NCBI RefSeq assembly: GCF_034351645.1
Contig: NZ_CP133782.1
Location: 191,001 to 255,000, forward strand
Source: Pseudomonas sp. DC1.2
GTDB lineage: Bacteria; Pseudomonadota; Gammaproteobacteria; Pseudomonadales; Pseudomonadaceae
Reading direction: 5' to 3'
Length of the DNA: 64,000 nt
The translations under genes and the position numbers were made by a program. A model generated the notes under the pieces. That model was not told where the DNA came from. It ran no database searches and saw only the letters and a list, made by a program, of their open reading frames with translations. Positions 32,345 to 42,525 of the stretch are shown in pieces; position 1 is the first letter of the stretch; every line of letters begins with the position of its first letter.

Positions 32345-33136
32345 TTATAACGATGCCAATGATTGGAGGACTGCAACACGCAAAGGATTGGTCTCCACGC
32401 TCAGCAGCTTAATGGCTAAGGCGCAGCAGACCACGATCAACATGGGTTTGATCAGCCGGGGGCCGACCCGAACAGCTGCTCGTGCGCCTAGCTGCGCACC
32501 GATGAACGCCGCCAAAGCCATGGCTATGGCAATCGGCCAGATAATCACCCCTTTGGTGATAAAAACCGATAGAGAACCCAGGTTGCATGAGGCATTGGCA
32601 AGTTTGGTGAAGCTCATGGCCCGCATCATGCCCAGGCCGCAGAGAAGGACAAACCCGACAATGAAGAAAGAACCTACGCCGGGGCCAAATATGCCGTCGT
32701 AAAAACCCAGGATCGGCGCCACGGTAAACGAGAAAAGCAGGATGCCGATTCTCTTGCGTCGATCCTCATTGGCCAGTTTTGGCGAGAGCGCAAAATAGAT
32801 AGCCACCAGAATCAGCATGATGGGCACGCATACTTCCAGATAACGCTTATCGATAGAGCTGACCAACAAGGCACCACCGGCGCCGCCAATAAATCCGCAG
32901 ACAATCAGGAAACGGCCTTGGCGCCACTCGATCATACCCTTGCGAGCAAAGATTATGGTTGCCGAGACAGTTGCCGAAGCGGCCTGGAACTTGTTCGTTG
33001 CAATTGCACTAATCGGATCTACACCAGCCAGAAACAATGCAGGCAGGGTGATCAAGCCACCACCACCGGCAATAGCATCAAAAAAGCCGGCACAAAAGGC
33101 GACAAGCGCCAACATACCAATGACATCCCAAGACAT
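32345..33136 (-). CDS. TauE/SafE-family membrane exporter (TSUP)
   Basis: A 263-residue protein of the sulfite/organosulfonate exporter superfamily. Two homologous halves each begin with the family motif: FCAGFFDAIAGGGGLITLPA near the N-terminus and GFYDGIFGPGVGSFFIVGF in the middle. Eight membrane spans fit the hydrophobic pattern. It is 71 bp downstream of the oxygenase gene on the same strand, so the two are probably one operon. The substrate is an organic or sulfur-containing anion by family; the exact one is not known. Confidence 0.9.
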   Translation of the reverse strand: MSWDVIGMLALVAFCAGFFDAIAGGGGLITLPALFLAGVDPISAIATNKFQAASATVSATIIFARKGMIEWRQGRFLIVCGFIGGAGGALLVSSIDKRYLEVCVPIMLILVAIYFALSPKLANEDRRKRIGILLFSFTVAPILGFYDGIFGPGVGSFFIVGFVLLCGLGMMRAMSFTKLANASCNLGSLSVFITKGVIIWPIAIAMALAAFIGAQLGARAAVRVGPRLIKPMLIVVCCALAIKLLSVETNPLRVAVLQSLASL

Positions 33137-33207
33137 TCCATTCCCTCTTTATCGTTATTGGCCAGTAATCACATGACGGTCGTTCAACAGCCTGAACATT
33201 TAAAAAA

Positions 33208-34287
33208 TCAGCCCTGCAGCAGTAATGGATCATCTGAAATAACGATAGGGGACGAAAATTTTGAAAGTCCGAAGATGCGAACCAAGACTCGTCTGTTGTC
33301 TTTGATGACATCCCGACAGTGCAGAGCCCGGGTGTTATTGATGGCCATGGCCGATTCCTGTGTCAGCGTGTATTCAGCCGGAGTTGCTTCGTTCACGCTC
33401 TGGCAAAGGTCGGTATAGGCTTGTTTAACAAAGATAGAGGCATTCTCATTGACCGAAAACCGATACGAATTGAAACGGGCGGCGAACCCGACTTTGTCGT
33501 CGAACTCCAGAATCGAAACGTCGCCGCCATCTTCCCCTTTGCCACTGACAAAGGAGTCGCTGCGAGTGAACTGGAAGTTACTCGTGGTCAGTGCGAGGCA
33601 GTTGGTGGCGCCAATTTTATCGAGTATGGGAGGCAGAGGAATGACCCGTGTAGGTTCCAGGCTGGGGTTCCACAGGGCGGAAAGTATGAGCGACGATGGA
33701 GAGGGTGAGTGCCCGTCTTTCGCGTTTACAGCGCACCAGTAAGGCGCCTCGGTATGCGGGCCAAGTGCGAGCCCGGAATGGGAGCTCAGTTCTTTGATTT
33801 TCTGCTCTGCATTGATTTTTATGAGTCCGCCGCCCTTGAAGTTGGCCACCAATCGAACCAGTTTTCCTTCGTTATCCATGTCATAGGCGAAGGCTGTGTT
33901 ATCCACCAGTTTCAACAGGATCTGACTACGGGCAGCCAGGCAAAGCGTGTCGTATCGATTTTCGAGGGACGTCAGGTTTGGTAGTTCAGTTGGAGGGATG
34001 ACATCGGTAAATTTCTGCAACCCTTCAAAGATCAATACGGACATCAGGCCGTCGGAGTAGGCACCCAGCAACTCGCATTGGCCTTTCGAAAATGAGAGCT
34101 TTAACTCGGTGGCTGCCAGAGAGACTTTGGACTTGGCTCCTGGTGCCTGCGGCCCGCCGATGGCGGCCAGTTCCTCGGAGAATCTATGAAGCAGGGTCGC
34201 CTGTCGAATATCAAAGCTGAACGTTCTGATTTCTTGTTCAGTAAAAAACTCGGCGGTTTCGACGTCGTGCTTGATGGCACCAGTCAT
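33208..34287 (-). CDS. Fe(II)/2-oxoglutarate oxygenase, TauD/clavaminate-synthase-like
   Basis: A 359-residue cytoplasmic protein that I assign to the clavaminate-synthase-like branch of 2-oxoglutarate oxygenases. The metal motif is H178-x-E180 in GPHTEAPYW, and the distal histidine is H323 in NNTRALHCRD, followed by NRRVLVRIFG, where R333 or R337 would bind 2-oxoglutarate. The first 60 residues (FFTEQEIRTFSFDIRQATLL) resemble the usual N-terminal helices. It uses HxE rather than HxD, as some members of this branch do. It is co-directional with a TauE/SafE exporter. Possible role: making or degrading a small amino acid or sulfonate that is then exported. Substrate unknown. Confidence 0.65.
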   Translation of the reverse strand: MTGAIKHDVETAEFFTEQEIRTFSFDIRQATLLHRFSEELAAIGGPQAPGAKSKVSLAATELKLSFSKGQCELLGAYSDGLMSVLIFEGLQKFTDVIPPTELPNLTSLENRYDTLCLAARSQILLKLVDNTAFAYDMDNEGKLVRLVANFKGGGLIKINAEQKIKELSSHSGLALGPHTEAPYWCAVNAKDGHSPSPSSLILSALWNPSLEPTRVIPLPPILDKIGATNCLALTTSNFQFTRSDSFVSGKGEDGGDVSILEFDDKVGFAARFNSYRFSVNENASIFVKQAYTDLCQSVNEATPAEYTLTQESAMAINNTRALHCRDVIKDNRRVLVRIFGLSKFSSPIVISDDPLLLQG

Positions 34288-34577
34288 TGTCTACATCCCT
34301 GTCGTTTATTCGCTCCCGGTTATGCGGCAGCTCCTCCTTGAATTCTGCCTGGTCCGATAATCTGCGTATGTCATCCATTTCCGTTAAAGCCTACGGAGCA
34401 TTCCGACAGACCCGAGGGGCTGCCAAAAATGTCGATCATCACTGCTGATATTTCTCGGGACTGGGCCTCGGCGAGCGTTACAGGCATTACATGACGTGGC
34501 GGTAGGAGGTGGGGAATGAGTGCTTCGTCCGGCACTTCGATGGCGAGTGAAGCGGCGCTTGGTCAAATCGCAGGCAT

Positions 34578-34610
34578 AAAAAAACCCTGAATCTTGCGAT
34601 TCAGGGTTTT
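34578..34610 (-). terminator. Terminator of tRNA-Phe
   Basis: AACCCTGAATC and GATTCAGGGTT form a perfect stem with a four-base loop. On the minus strand it is followed by eight T, directly after the tRNA 3' end. Confidence 0.92.
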
Positions 34611-34617
34611 CGGTATT

Positions 34618-34693
34618 TGGTGCCCAGAGACGGAATCGAACCGCCGACACGGGGATTTTCAATCCCCTGCTCTACCGACTGAGCTATCTGGGC
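34618..34693 (-). tRNA. tRNA-Phe (anticodon GAA)
   Basis: A 76-nt gene on the minus strand: acceptor GCCCAGA / TCTGGGC, D arm GCTCAGTCGGTAGAGC, anticodon loop TTGAAAA with anticodon GAA, T arm CGGTTCGATTCCG, encoded CCA. It has its own terminator. Confidence 0.97.
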
Positions 34694-34796
34694 AACGGGG
34701 CGCATTAAACTGGTTTTTCAGGGGGTCGTCAAGCAAGTTTTCAAAAAATATTTAGTTATTACCGTCGCTTACGATCCAACCCCCGTTTTTGCGGGG

Positions 34797-35069
34797 TTAC
34801 TCAGCGGGCGGAACGTAGCCATCGGCCTTGGCGTATTCCTCGCCTGAGAAGAACTTGTCCATCTCGCCCTGCAAGTATTTGCGGTCTTCGGCGTTCATCA
34901 TGTTCAGGCGTTTTTCGTTGATCAGCAGTGTCTGGTGTTTTTGCCAGTCGGCCCAGGCTTTTTGTGAGACATGGTCAAAAATATCCTGACCTTTTGCGCC
35001 CGGAAACGGAGCGCGCTCCAGGGCGGGCAATTCTTCTTTGTACTTGCGGCACATGATGGTGCGGGTCAT
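34797..35069 (-). CDS. yggX: Probable Fe(II)-trafficking protein YggX
   Basis: A 90-residue cytoplasmic protein that protects iron-sulfur clusters from oxidative damage. [20 protein letters not shown] carries the conserved cysteine (C7). The family segments [34 protein letters not shown] and [16 protein letters not shown] are all present. Its start overlaps the mutY stop codon (ATGA at 35069), the usual mutY-yggX pair; MutY itself has an iron-sulfur cluster. Confidence 0.96.
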   Translation of the reverse strand: MTRTIMCRKYKEELPALERAPFPGAKGQDIFDHVSQKAWADWQKHQTLLINEKRLNMMNAEDRKYLQGEMDKFFSGEEYAKADGYVPPAE

Positions 35070-36133
35070 GACGACTCTCCTGCGTTCAATACGGCGGCCG
35101 CGCGTTCGAGCAATGTTTTGACCGGGGCGGCAAGGCCCAGGCGCGGCGGGGTGGCGAGGTTATACCAGAGCCAGTCGGCCTCGGCCACGTGATGGCCGGA
35201 CTCCTGGACCTGTACCAGCCAGGGTTCGATGGACAACTGAAAATGGCTGAAGGTGTGTACCAGGCTCGGCAGCGCTTGTTGCGTGCCCAGTGCCAGCGAG
35301 TGCTGCGCGGCCAGGTGTTGCAGGTCATCGAGGTCGTCGAGTTCCGGCAAGCTCCATAAACCGCCCCACAGGCCCGTTGAAGGGCGACGGTAAAGCAGAA
35401 TCGCGCCTTGGCCGTTGGCGAGCATCGGCATCAGCGTGCGTTTTTGCGGCACGGCTTTACGCGGCTTGGGGATCGGGTAGCGGGTTTCCAGGCCGAGCAT
35501 GTGCGCTTCGCAACCCTTTTCCAGCGGGCAGAGCAGGCAGCTCGGTTTGCTGCGCGTACAGAGCGTCGCGCCCAGGTCCATCATCGCTTGGGTGTAAGCG
35601 TTGACCCGAGCATGCGGCGTAAAGCGCTCAGCGTTCGCCCAGAGCTGTTTGGCAACCTTCGGCTCGCCGGGATAGCCCTCTTGCGCGGTAAAGCGCGCCA
35701 GCACGCGTTTGACGTTGCCGTCGAGGATCGGCGCCCGCAGGCCCATGCTCAGGCTGGCGATCGCGCCGGCCGTGGACAAACCGATGCCCGGCAGCTCAAC
35801 CAGCTTCTCCACATCACGGGGAAACTCGCCACCGTATTCAGCGACGACGATCTTTGCGGTTTTCTGCAAATTGCGCGCTCGGGTGTAGTAACCCAAACCT
35901 GTCCACAAGTGCAGCACTTCGTCTTCCGGCGCGGCGGCCAAGGCTTCAACAGTTGGCAGCGAAGCCATGAAGCGGTCGAAGTAATTCAGTACGGTGCTGA
36001 CCTGGGTCTGTTGCAGCATGATTTCCGAGACCCAGACTCGATACGGCGTGATGCCCTGCTGCCACGGCAAGTCGTGCCGGCCGTGGCGGTCATACCAGTC
36101 CAGCACCGCCGTTGAAAACTGCTCGGCTCTCAT
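35066..36133 (-). CDS. mutY: A/G-specific adenine DNA glycosylase MutY
   Basis: MutY removes adenine mispaired with 8-oxoguanine. The 355-residue protein has the helix-hairpin-helix and catalytic segment ([39 protein letters not shown], then [11 protein letters not shown]). The four cluster cysteines follow in [17 protein letters not shown] with the family spacing. A C-terminal Nudix-like domain ([31 protein letters not shown]) recognises 8-oxoguanine. It overlaps the asmA-type gene upstream and yggX downstream by four bases each. Confidence 0.97.
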   Translation of the reverse strand: MRAEQFSTAVLDWYDRHGRHDLPWQQGITPYRVWVSEIMLQQTQVSTVLNYFDRFMASLPTVEALAAAPEDEVLHLWTGLGYYTRARNLQKTAKIVVAEYGGEFPRDVEKLVELPGIGLSTAGAIASLSMGLRAPILDGNVKRVLARFTAQEGYPGEPKVAKQLWANAERFTPHARVNAYTQAMMDLGATLCTRSKPSCLLCPLEKGCEAHMLGLETRYPIPKPRKAVPQKRTLMPMLANGQGAILLYRRPSTGLWGGLWSLPELDDLDDLQHLAAQHSLALGTQQALPSLVHTFSHFQLSIEPWLVQVQESGHHVAEADWLWYNLATPPRLGLAAPVKTLLERAAAVLNAGESS

Positions 36134-38358
36134 CGCTTGAACAACCCCTTCAAGGCGTTTTTCAGTTCAGGGCTGACTTTGTCACCGAGCTTCTCGTCGA
36201 TTTTTTCGCTGAGTTTGTCTCCGGCAAATTTGGCCGCCACTTGCCCCATGCGCTCGTTGTCCAGGCGGCAGGCCTTGGCGCCCAGCTCCAGGGGGCCACG
36301 GCAGCGCAGCGGCCACTCGATGCCGACGAACTTGTCGCCGACCTGGCAGGCCGGATCAGGTATGGCGCTGGTGTCACCTTCGACGATGATGCCGACGCGG
36401 TAGTCCATGCCCATCACACGCAGATCGACGTCACCGTCACCGTTGACGGTCATGCCGGGGATGCGCACCTTGAGGTCCGGGTTGCTGGCCACGCCGTTGC
36501 GGAACGTCAGGTTGCCCTTGAGCTCCTGAAATGGCGTGTCCTTGCCCCGTTGCTCGCCGCTGAGGGTTTTGCGGTTCAGGGTCGCAATGCCTTTGCACAA
36601 TTGCTGTTCGAGGTTGGCATTGAGCAGTACGCCGTTGTTGATCACGAAGCTGGCGTTGCCGTTAAGGCTGTCGATCAGCGCTTTCTGGCTGTTGCCGCTG
36701 CCGGTGAGGGCGCTGTTGAGCGTGACGAGACCTTTGACCGGCGGATTTTTCCCTTGGCTTTCGAGGATTTTTTCCACCGGCACTTTGTTGATGCGGGTTT
36801 GTAGATTCAGCGCCGGCACCGGTTGGCGAACGTCCAGCGTGCCTTTGGCATCGAACGTGCCGCCGTACAGCTCGCCGCGCAGGTTATCCAGGGTCAGCAG
36901 GCCGCCTTGGCCGGTGGCCTTGAGCGCTGCGTTGCGGATTGGCAGTTTGTCGAGGGTCAACTGGCCAAACGTCAGGTCGGCGTCTACATCGAGTTTGCTC
37001 AGGCGCTCCACCGGCAACAGGCGCTCGGTGCTCCATGCGCCTTTGGTAGGTGCGTCCGGCAGCGGCGTGGTGCCGGCGCCGGCCATGGCATCGGCTTCGG
37101 TGCTGGCGACTTGGGCTTCGCGTGCTTGCGCCGCGCTCTTGGCGTCGGCGGATTTCGGCGGCAAGTAGCGGTCAACGTTGAAGGTGTCAGCCTTAAGCAC
37201 GGCTCGCAGCGACTGCTTGGCGAAGTCGTCAACCGCGATGCGACCGCTGAGGTTGCTGTCGTCGAGTTTCAGGTTGATGTTGTCCAGCGCAAGGCTGGTG
37301 GGGGTGCCCGCGAGTCGGGTCACCAGTTCGACCTTGGTCAGGCTGCCTTCGGCCATGGCCGGGAGTTTCTGGCCGACGCTGTCGACGAATTTTGCCAGGT
37401 CAAATTGCGCAATCGACAGGCCGCCGCTGATCTGCGGCGTCTTGTTCAGATCGTTGACCTTCAGTTCGCCCAGCGCTCGCAGTTGGTTGGCGGAGATCTT
37501 GATACCGGTCCATTCGGCGACGTTGGCGGCTTTATCCAGCAACAACTGGCCTTGGGCGGAGAACGTCATGGTCTTGCCTTGCAACGGATCGCCGGTCACT
37601 TCTCCGGAGAGTTTCATGTCTTCGAACTGGAACCGTTGAAGGGCGCGGGCGATGCGCAGCTCGCCGTTGAGTTCGGTACGTACCCTTAGCGCGGGTTGAT
37701 TGGCGGACAGGAACGCAGTGAGTTTGAGCGGAATGTTGGTTGAGTCGTGGATCGCCCCGGTGCTCAGCTGGATACTTTCAGCGTTGAAGTTCTTGCCCGT
37801 TTGCTCGTCGTTGTATTCCACCCGAGCGTTGTTAACGGTCAGGCTGTCGATGTCCAGGCGAATCGGCTGCGGTGGCTTCTCTTCTTGCGCGATAGCTTCG
37901 GGTGCCGCTGCGCCAGGGGTGGCCTCAGGCGTGGCTGCCGTGGCCGGCTCCGGCGCTTTCTTGCCGATGTCTTCCCAGTTGCCGTGGCCGTCCTTGTCTC
38001 GGTTCAGGCGCAGATTGAGGCCTTCGACACGCACGTCGCTCATCTGCACCTCACGGCGCAGCAACGGCAACACGCGGACCGAAAGGCCGAGCATCTGCAA
38101 GTCGGCATAGGGTTCGTTGGGCTTGATCAGGGTCGCGATGCTGGCATCGTGCAGTTCCAGGCCCAGCCACGGGAACAGGCTCCAGCCAATATCGCCATTG
38201 AGCGTCAGCTCGATGTGGGCTTTGTCTCTGGCAATCTGGCGAATCTTGTCTTTGTAGTCGTTGGGATCGAAGAGGTGGGTCAGGGCGAAGCCCAGCGCCA
38301 CAATGATCAGCAACAGCCCGAGAAGTACCAGACCCAGGATTTTGCCGAACGCTTTCAT
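36130..38358 (-). CDS. asmA: AsmA-family protein
   Basis: A 742-residue envelope protein with one N-terminal membrane anchor ([20 protein letters not shown]) and a long periplasmic beta-rich region. AsmA-like proteins are related to lipid-transfer bridge proteins and affect outer-membrane assembly. The opening motif [20 protein letters not shown] and [20 protein letters not shown] is typical, and the C-terminal part has the DUF3971-like [20 protein letters not shown] segment. ATG at 38358 starts at the membrane anchor, so the longer frame to 38451 is rejected. It precedes mutY with a four-base overlap. Confidence 0.92.
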   Translation of the reverse strand: MKAFGKILGLVLLGLLLIIVALGFALTHLFDPNDYKDKIRQIARDKAHIELTLNGDIGWSLFPWLGLELHDASIATLIKPNEPYADLQMLGLSVRVLPLLRREVQMSDVRVEGLNLRLNRDKDGHGNWEDIGKKAPEPATAATPEATPGAAAPEAIAQEEKPPQPIRLDIDSLTVNNARVEYNDEQTGKNFNAESIQLSTGAIHDSTNIPLKLTAFLSANQPALRVRTELNGELRIARALQRFQFEDMKLSGEVTGDPLQGKTMTFSAQGQLLLDKAANVAEWTGIKISANQLRALGELKVNDLNKTPQISGGLSIAQFDLAKFVDSVGQKLPAMAEGSLTKVELVTRLAGTPTSLALDNINLKLDDSNLSGRIAVDDFAKQSLRAVLKADTFNVDRYLPPKSADAKSAAQAREAQVASTEADAMAGAGTTPLPDAPTKGAWSTERLLPVERLSKLDVDADLTFGQLTLDKLPIRNAALKATGQGGLLTLDNLRGELYGGTFDAKGTLDVRQPVPALNLQTRINKVPVEKILESQGKNPPVKGLVTLNSALTGSGNSQKALIDSLNGNASFVINNGVLLNANLEQQLCKGIATLNRKTLSGEQRGKDTPFQELKGNLTFRNGVASNPDLKVRIPGMTVNGDGDVDLRVMGMDYRVGIIVEGDTSAIPDPACQVGDKFVGIEWPLRCRGPLELGAKACRLDNERMGQVAAKFAGDKLSEKIDEKLGDKVSPELKNALKGLFKR

Positions 38359-38434
38359 GGGCGAGTCCTTGTAATTAGTCGAATTCGAAATATAGCCGGG
38401 GAGTATAGCGCCGCAAAACTGACGACCGGTCAGT

Positions 38435-38839
38435 TCATGTGGGCAGTACATCCAACGGCAGTTTCAGTTTGGCCGCCAGTGCCTGAGCTTCCAGGTGCCC
38501 AGCAGGCGCCAGCAGATGCAGTGTCGCGCCCGAACGCGCGGCCATTTTCTGCGCTTCGCTCACCAACCGCTCGGCCACGCCACGGCGACGGGTAACTTTT
38601 CTTACGCAAATTTGGGACAAGTGCCAGATGTCCGCTCGTCGGTGAAGATGCCCGGCTCCCAGCAGTCGATCGTTGAAGCGTCCAGCGATCAGCGACCCGT
38701 CGCGCAAGCAGCCTTCGATCAGCTGAACCTCCCCTGCAAACGGCGCAAACAGCCACTGCGGCGCGTCGCGGTAAATCTTTTGCAGGTCTTGCTGATCCTG
38801 GTAGGTGGCTTCGTTCAGCAGCTCGACAATGATCGGCAT
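38435..38839 (-). CDS. PanM/PanZ-like GNAT-domain protein
   Basis: A 134-residue GNAT-fold protein. Segments TYQDQQDLQKIYRD, IAGRFNDRLLGAGHLH and QICVRKVTRRRGVAERLV resemble E. coli PanM (PanZ), which promotes self-cleavage of aspartate decarboxylase PanD and controls pantothenate synthesis by binding CoA. The CoA-binding loop is RRRGVAERL. The C-terminus (LKLPLDVLPT) differs from PanM, so it may instead be a general acetyltransferase. ATG at 38839 has AAGGA upstream; the long open frame beyond it is spurious. Confidence 0.7.
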   Translation of the reverse strand: MPIIVELLNEATYQDQQDLQKIYRDAPQWLFAPFAGEVQLIEGCLRDGSLIAGRFNDRLLGAGHLHRRADIWHLSQICVRKVTRRRGVAERLVSEAQKMAARSGATLHLLAPAGHLEAQALAAKLKLPLDVLPT

Positions 38840-39062
38840 GGCGGTTCCTTGAGGGGGTGCGATAGCAGATGACACAGAAAAGGTGATGTCAGTTTGGTTT
38901 TTCTGGCGCCAGCAAATGGTAACCTCTGCCAGTTCGTCCGTCCTTCTGCGACTTAGCGTCGCGCCTAATGGAGCTACACCCGAAAAACAGCCATGCCTGC
39001 GTGCATATCGGCTGGAGATGAACAGCGGCCGGCGAACCATACTAATAATTGGGGTATACACA

Positions 39063-40727
39063 ATGAGCACGAGCATCACGGCGGAAGGCTTTGAGTCTGA
39101 CCAGCCTGCGTTCCTCTCCAAGGAACGCATCATCGCCAAGCCCGGTTTCAACCGTTGGCTGGTCCCACCGGCCGCGTTGGCCATTCACCTTTGCATCGGC
39201 ATGGCCTATGGCTTTTCGGTGTTTTGGTTGCCGCTGTCAAAAGCGCTGGGCGTGACGGCCCCAGTCGCCTGCGCGCCGGACATGAGCTTCATCTCGCAAG
39301 TCTTTTCGTCGCAATGCGACTGGCCGATCTCAATGCTCGGCTGGATTTACACCCTGTTCTTCATCTTCCTCGGCTGCTCGGCAGCGATTTGGGGCGGTTG
39401 GCTGGAACACGCAGGTCCGCGCAAGGCTGGCGTTGTATCGGCCCTTTGCTGGTGTGGCGGTCTGCTGATCTCTTCATTAGGGATTTATACCCACCAGATC
39501 TGGTTGATGTGGATCGGCTCCGGGGTCATTGGCGGTATCGGCTTGGGCCTGGGTTACATCTCGCCCGTTTCGACCCTGATCAAATGGTTCCCGGACAAGC
39601 GCGGCATGGCGACCGGTATGGCGATCATGGGGTTCGGCGGTGGCGCGATGGTAGGTGCTCCGCTGGCCGCTGCCTTGATGGGCCACTTCGCTTCGCCAGG
39701 CGGTGTCGGCGTTTGGCAAGCCTTCCTGGTGATGGCGGCGATTTACTTCGTGTTCATGATCGGTGGCGCACTGTCCTACCGCGTTCCGCCAACCGGCTGG
39801 AAGCCTGAAGGCTGGACCGCGCCGGTGAAAAAAGCCGCGAACGCGATGATTACCCATCGTCACGTCCACGTGAACGTAGCCTGGAAGACGCCACAATTTC
39901 GTCTGGTGTGGCTGGTGCTGTGCCTGAACGTGTCCGCCGGTATCGGCATCCTCGGCATGGCTTCGCCCCTGTTGCAGGAAGTCTTCGGTGGCAAATTGAT
40001 TGGTGTTGACCTGCCGTTCGGTCAGCTGGATGCCGCGCAACTGGCTTCCATCGCTGCGATTGCAGCGGGTTTCACTGGTTTGCTGAGCCTGTTCAACATT
40101 GGCGGACGGTTTTTCTGGGCATCGTTCTCGGACTACCTGGGCCGCAAAAACACCTATTTTGTGTTCTTTGCTCTGGGCTTTGCCCTGTACTCGTTGATCC
40201 CGACCCTCGGTCACTTGGGCAGCGTTGCGCTGTTCGTGGCGGCGTTCTGCATTGTCCTGTCGATGTACGGCGGTGGTTTTGCGACGGTGCCGGCTTACCT
40301 GGCGGACCTGTTTGGTACGCAAATGGTCGGAGCGATCCATGGTCGTCTGCTGACAGCATGGGCGGCAGCGGGTGTATTGGGGCCAGTGTTGGTGAACTAC
40401 TTGCGTGAATATCAACTGAGCATCGGTGTTGAACGTGCCGCCGCTTATGACATCACCTTGTACATCCTCGCAGGCCTGCTAGTGCTGGGCTTCATCTGCA
40501 ACCTGATGGTGCGCCCGGTCGCTGACAAGTACTTCATGACCGACGCTCAACTGGCGGCTGAACAAGCGCTGGGCCACGACAAGGGTGCTGACAGCAGCAC
40601 CGTGCTGGAGTGGAAAGCGGCGCCGGGCACCAAGCCGTTGGCGGTCGCAGCGTGGCTGGTGGTGGGTATTCCGTTGGCGTGGGGCGTTTGGGTGACTCTG
40701 CAGAAAACGGCTGTCCTGTTCCATTAA
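39063..40727 (+). CDS. MFS transporter, oxalate/formate antiporter (OFA) family
   Basis: A 554-residue 12-span carrier. The N-terminal half has AALAIHLCIGMAYGFSVFWL, the family's RKAGVVSALCWCGG loop and the signature LGLGYISPVSTLIKWFPDKR with GMATGMAIMGFGGGAMVGAP. The C-terminal half has GRFFWASFSDYLGRKNTYFV and YLADLFGTQMVGAIHGRLLT, both usual in OFA carriers. The substrate is probably a small organic acid. The start codon follows a weak A-rich leader; a longer frame from 38883 is not supported. A REP doublet follows. Confidence 0.88.
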   Translation: MSTSITAEGFESDQPAFLSKERIIAKPGFNRWLVPPAALAIHLCIGMAYGFSVFWLPLSKALGVTAPVACAPDMSFISQVFSSQCDWPISMLGWIYTLFFIFLGCSAAIWGGWLEHAGPRKAGVVSALCWCGGLLISSLGIYTHQIWLMWIGSGVIGGIGLGLGYISPVSTLIKWFPDKRGMATGMAIMGFGGGAMVGAPLAAALMGHFASPGGVGVWQAFLVMAAIYFVFMIGGALSYRVPPTGWKPEGWTAPVKKAANAMITHRHVHVNVAWKTPQFRLVWLVLCLNVSAGIGILGMASPLLQEVFGGKLIGVDLPFGQLDAAQLASIAAIAAGFTGLLSLFNIGGRFFWASFSDYLGRKNTYFVFFALGFALYSLIPTLGHLGSVALFVAAFCIVLSMYGGGFATVPAYLADLFGTQMVGAIHGRLLTAWAAAGVLGPVLVNYLREYQLSIGVERAAAYDITLYILAGLLVLGFICNLMVRPVADKYFMTDAQLAAEQALGHDKGADSSTVLEWKAAPGTKPLAVAAWLVVGIPLAWGVWVTLQKTAVLFH

Positions 40728-40743
40728 GTAAACGCGTTGTCCC

Positions 40744-40833
40744 TGGGGGAGCGAGCTTGCTCGCGATAGCGGTCTGACACTCGACAGCGATGTTGAGTGT
40801 GCTGGCCTCATCGTGAGCAGGCTCGCTCCCCCA
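40744..40833. repeat. REP doublet (REPIN-like)
   Basis: GGGGGAGCGAGCTTGCTCGC and GAGCAGGCTCGCTCCCCC are inverted REP elements separated by about 50 bp. Such doublets are scattered between Pseudomonas genes. Confidence 0.85.
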
Positions 40834-40993
40834 TTTGTTTTGCGGTTTTGCAACGAAACCGCTTGTATGGACATGTCTATCCCCGGCAGCGCTGGAATCA
40901 GCCCGTCAGGGATATCACCTCTCGTGTTTCTGTTTCGCGCCTTCACCCCTATAATGGCTGCCTTTTTCGCCCAATGATTTTGCGGAGCTGGTG

Positions 40994-41587
40994 ATGGCCG
41001 AACGTAAGGCGTCTGTCGAGCGCGACACTCTGGAAACCCAGATCAAAGCCTCGATCAACCTGGATGGCACCGGAAAGGCCCGGTTTGATATCGGTGTTCC
41101 TTTTCTTGAGCACATGCTCGACCAGATCGCCCGTCATGGGCTGATCGACCTGGATATTGTCAGCAAGGGCGACCTGCATATCGACGACCACCACACGGTG
41201 GAAGACGTCGGTATCACATTGGGTCAGGCCTTTGCCAAAGCCATCGGCGACAAGAAAGGCATCCGTCGTTACGGCCATGCCTACGTGCCGCTCGATGAGG
41301 CGCTGTCGCGCGTAGTGATCGACTTCTCTGGCCGCCCAGGCTTGCAGATGCACGTTCCCTACACCCGCGCCACCGTGGGCGGTTTTGACGTCGACCTGTT
41401 CCAGGAATTTTTCCAGGGCTTCGTCAACCACGCCAACGTCAGCTTGCACATCGACAACCTGCGTGGCACCAACACGCACCACCAGATCGAAACCGTGTTC
41501 AAGGCATTCGGTCGCGCGCTGCGCATGGCGGTGGAACTGGATGAGCGCATGGCCGGGCAAATGCCGTCGACCAAAGGCGTTCTGTAA
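40994..41587 (+). CDS. hisB: Imidazoleglycerol-phosphate dehydratase HisB
   Basis: Catalyses the dehydration step of histidine synthesis. The 197-residue monofunctional enzyme has the metal-binding repeats: [39 protein letters not shown], then [23 protein letters not shown] at 40994 is preferred over the GTG at 40991 because the GGAG site is then six bases away. hisH starts one base inside its stop codon. Confidence 0.97.
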   Translation: MAERKASVERDTLETQIKASINLDGTGKARFDIGVPFLEHMLDQIARHGLIDLDIVSKGDLHIDDHHTVEDVGITLGQAFAKAIGDKKGIRRYGHAYVPLDEALSRVVIDFSGRPGLQMHVPYTRATVGGFDVDLFQEFFQGFVNHANVSLHIDNLRGTNTHHQIETVFKAFGRALRMAVELDERMAGQMPSTKGVL

Positions 41588-42225
41588 TGCAGACGGTCGC
41601 GGTAATCGATTACGGCATGGGCAACCTGCACTCGGTGGCCAAGGCCCTCGAACACGTCGGTGCCGGCAAGGTCTTGATCACCAGCGATGCCGATGTGATC
41701 CGCGAAGCCGACCGAGTGGTATTTCCCGGTGTCGGCGCGATTCGCGACTGCATGGCGGAAATCCGTCGCCTGGGCTTCGACTCGCTGGTGCGTGAAGTCA
41801 GCCAGGACCGTCCGTTCCTCGGCATCTGCGTCGGCATGCAAGCCTTGCTCGACAGCAGTGAAGAGAACGACGGCGTTGACTGCATCGGTCTGTTTCCGGG
41901 CGCGGTGAAGTTCTTCGGCAAAGACCTGCATGAAGACGGCGAACACTTGAAAGTCCCGCATATGGGCTGGAACGAAGTGAAACAGACGGTCAGTCACCCG
42001 CTGTGGCACAACATCCCGGACTTGGCACGTTTCTATTTTGTGCACAGCTACTACATCGCGGCCGGTCATGCGCGGCAAGTGGTGGGGGGCGGTCACTACG
42101 GTGTCGATTTCGCGGCTGCGCTGGCCGAAGGCTCGCGTTTCGCCGTGCAGTTCCACCCGGAGAAGAGCCATACCCATGGCCTGCAACTTTTGCAGAACTT
42201 CGCGGCGTGGGATGGTCGCTGGTAA
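41587..42225 (+). CDS. hisH: Imidazole glycerol phosphate synthase, glutaminase subunit HisH
   Basis: The class I glutamine amidotransferase subunit that feeds ammonia to HisF. The catalytic cysteine is in [17 protein letters not shown], and the His-Glu pair is in [19 protein letters not shown]. 212 residues, the usual length. It overlaps hisB by one base and is followed without a gap by the DUF2164 gene. Confidence 0.97.
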   Translation: MQTVAVIDYGMGNLHSVAKALEHVGAGKVLITSDADVIREADRVVFPGVGAIRDCMAEIRRLGFDSLVREVSQDRPFLGICVGMQALLDSSEENDGVDCIGLFPGAVKFFGKDLHEDGEHLKVPHMGWNEVKQTVSHPLWHNIPDLARFYFVHSYYIAAGHARQVVGGGHYGVDFAAALAEGSRFAVQFHPEKSHTHGLQLLQNFAAWDGRW

Positions 42226-42483
42226 ATGGCCGTCAAGAAAAAGCCGCCGATCCTGACCCTCACTCCTGAGCAGGAGAACGAGGCTAATCACAAGATCAAA
42301 CGCTTTATGGCAGATCGCTTCGAACTGGACCTGGGTTCGTTCGAAGCGGCTGAAATCCTTGAGTTGTTTACTACCGAAATCGCGCCGCACTATTACAACA
42401 GGGCGATTTTCGATGTGCAGACGCACCTTAAAGAAAGGTTCGAAAGCATTGAAAGCGACCTGTGGGCGCTCGAGAAAAACTGA
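42226..42483 (+). CDS. DUF2164-family protein
   Basis: An 85-residue conserved protein found between hisH and hisA in pseudomonads. It is basic at the N-terminus (MAVKKKPPILTLTPEQENEA), then helical (IKRFMADRFELDLGSFEAAE), ending ALEKN. Its start directly follows the hisH stop codon, so translation is coupled. The function is unknown; membership in the his operon may be positional only. Confidence 0.9.
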   Translation: MAVKKKPPILTLTPEQENEANHKIKRFMADRFELDLGSFEAAEILELFTTEIAPHYYNRAIFDVQTHLKERFESIESDLWALEKN

Positions 42484-42525
42484 TTTCCGAGCGAAGCTGA
42501 ACACTCGAATTTGAAGGTTTGCCAG

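Noticed and set aside
40744..40833. Inverted repeats as a CRISPR array
   Set aside because: Only one inverted pair with REP-type sequence; no regularly spaced direct repeats or cas genes anywhere in the window.
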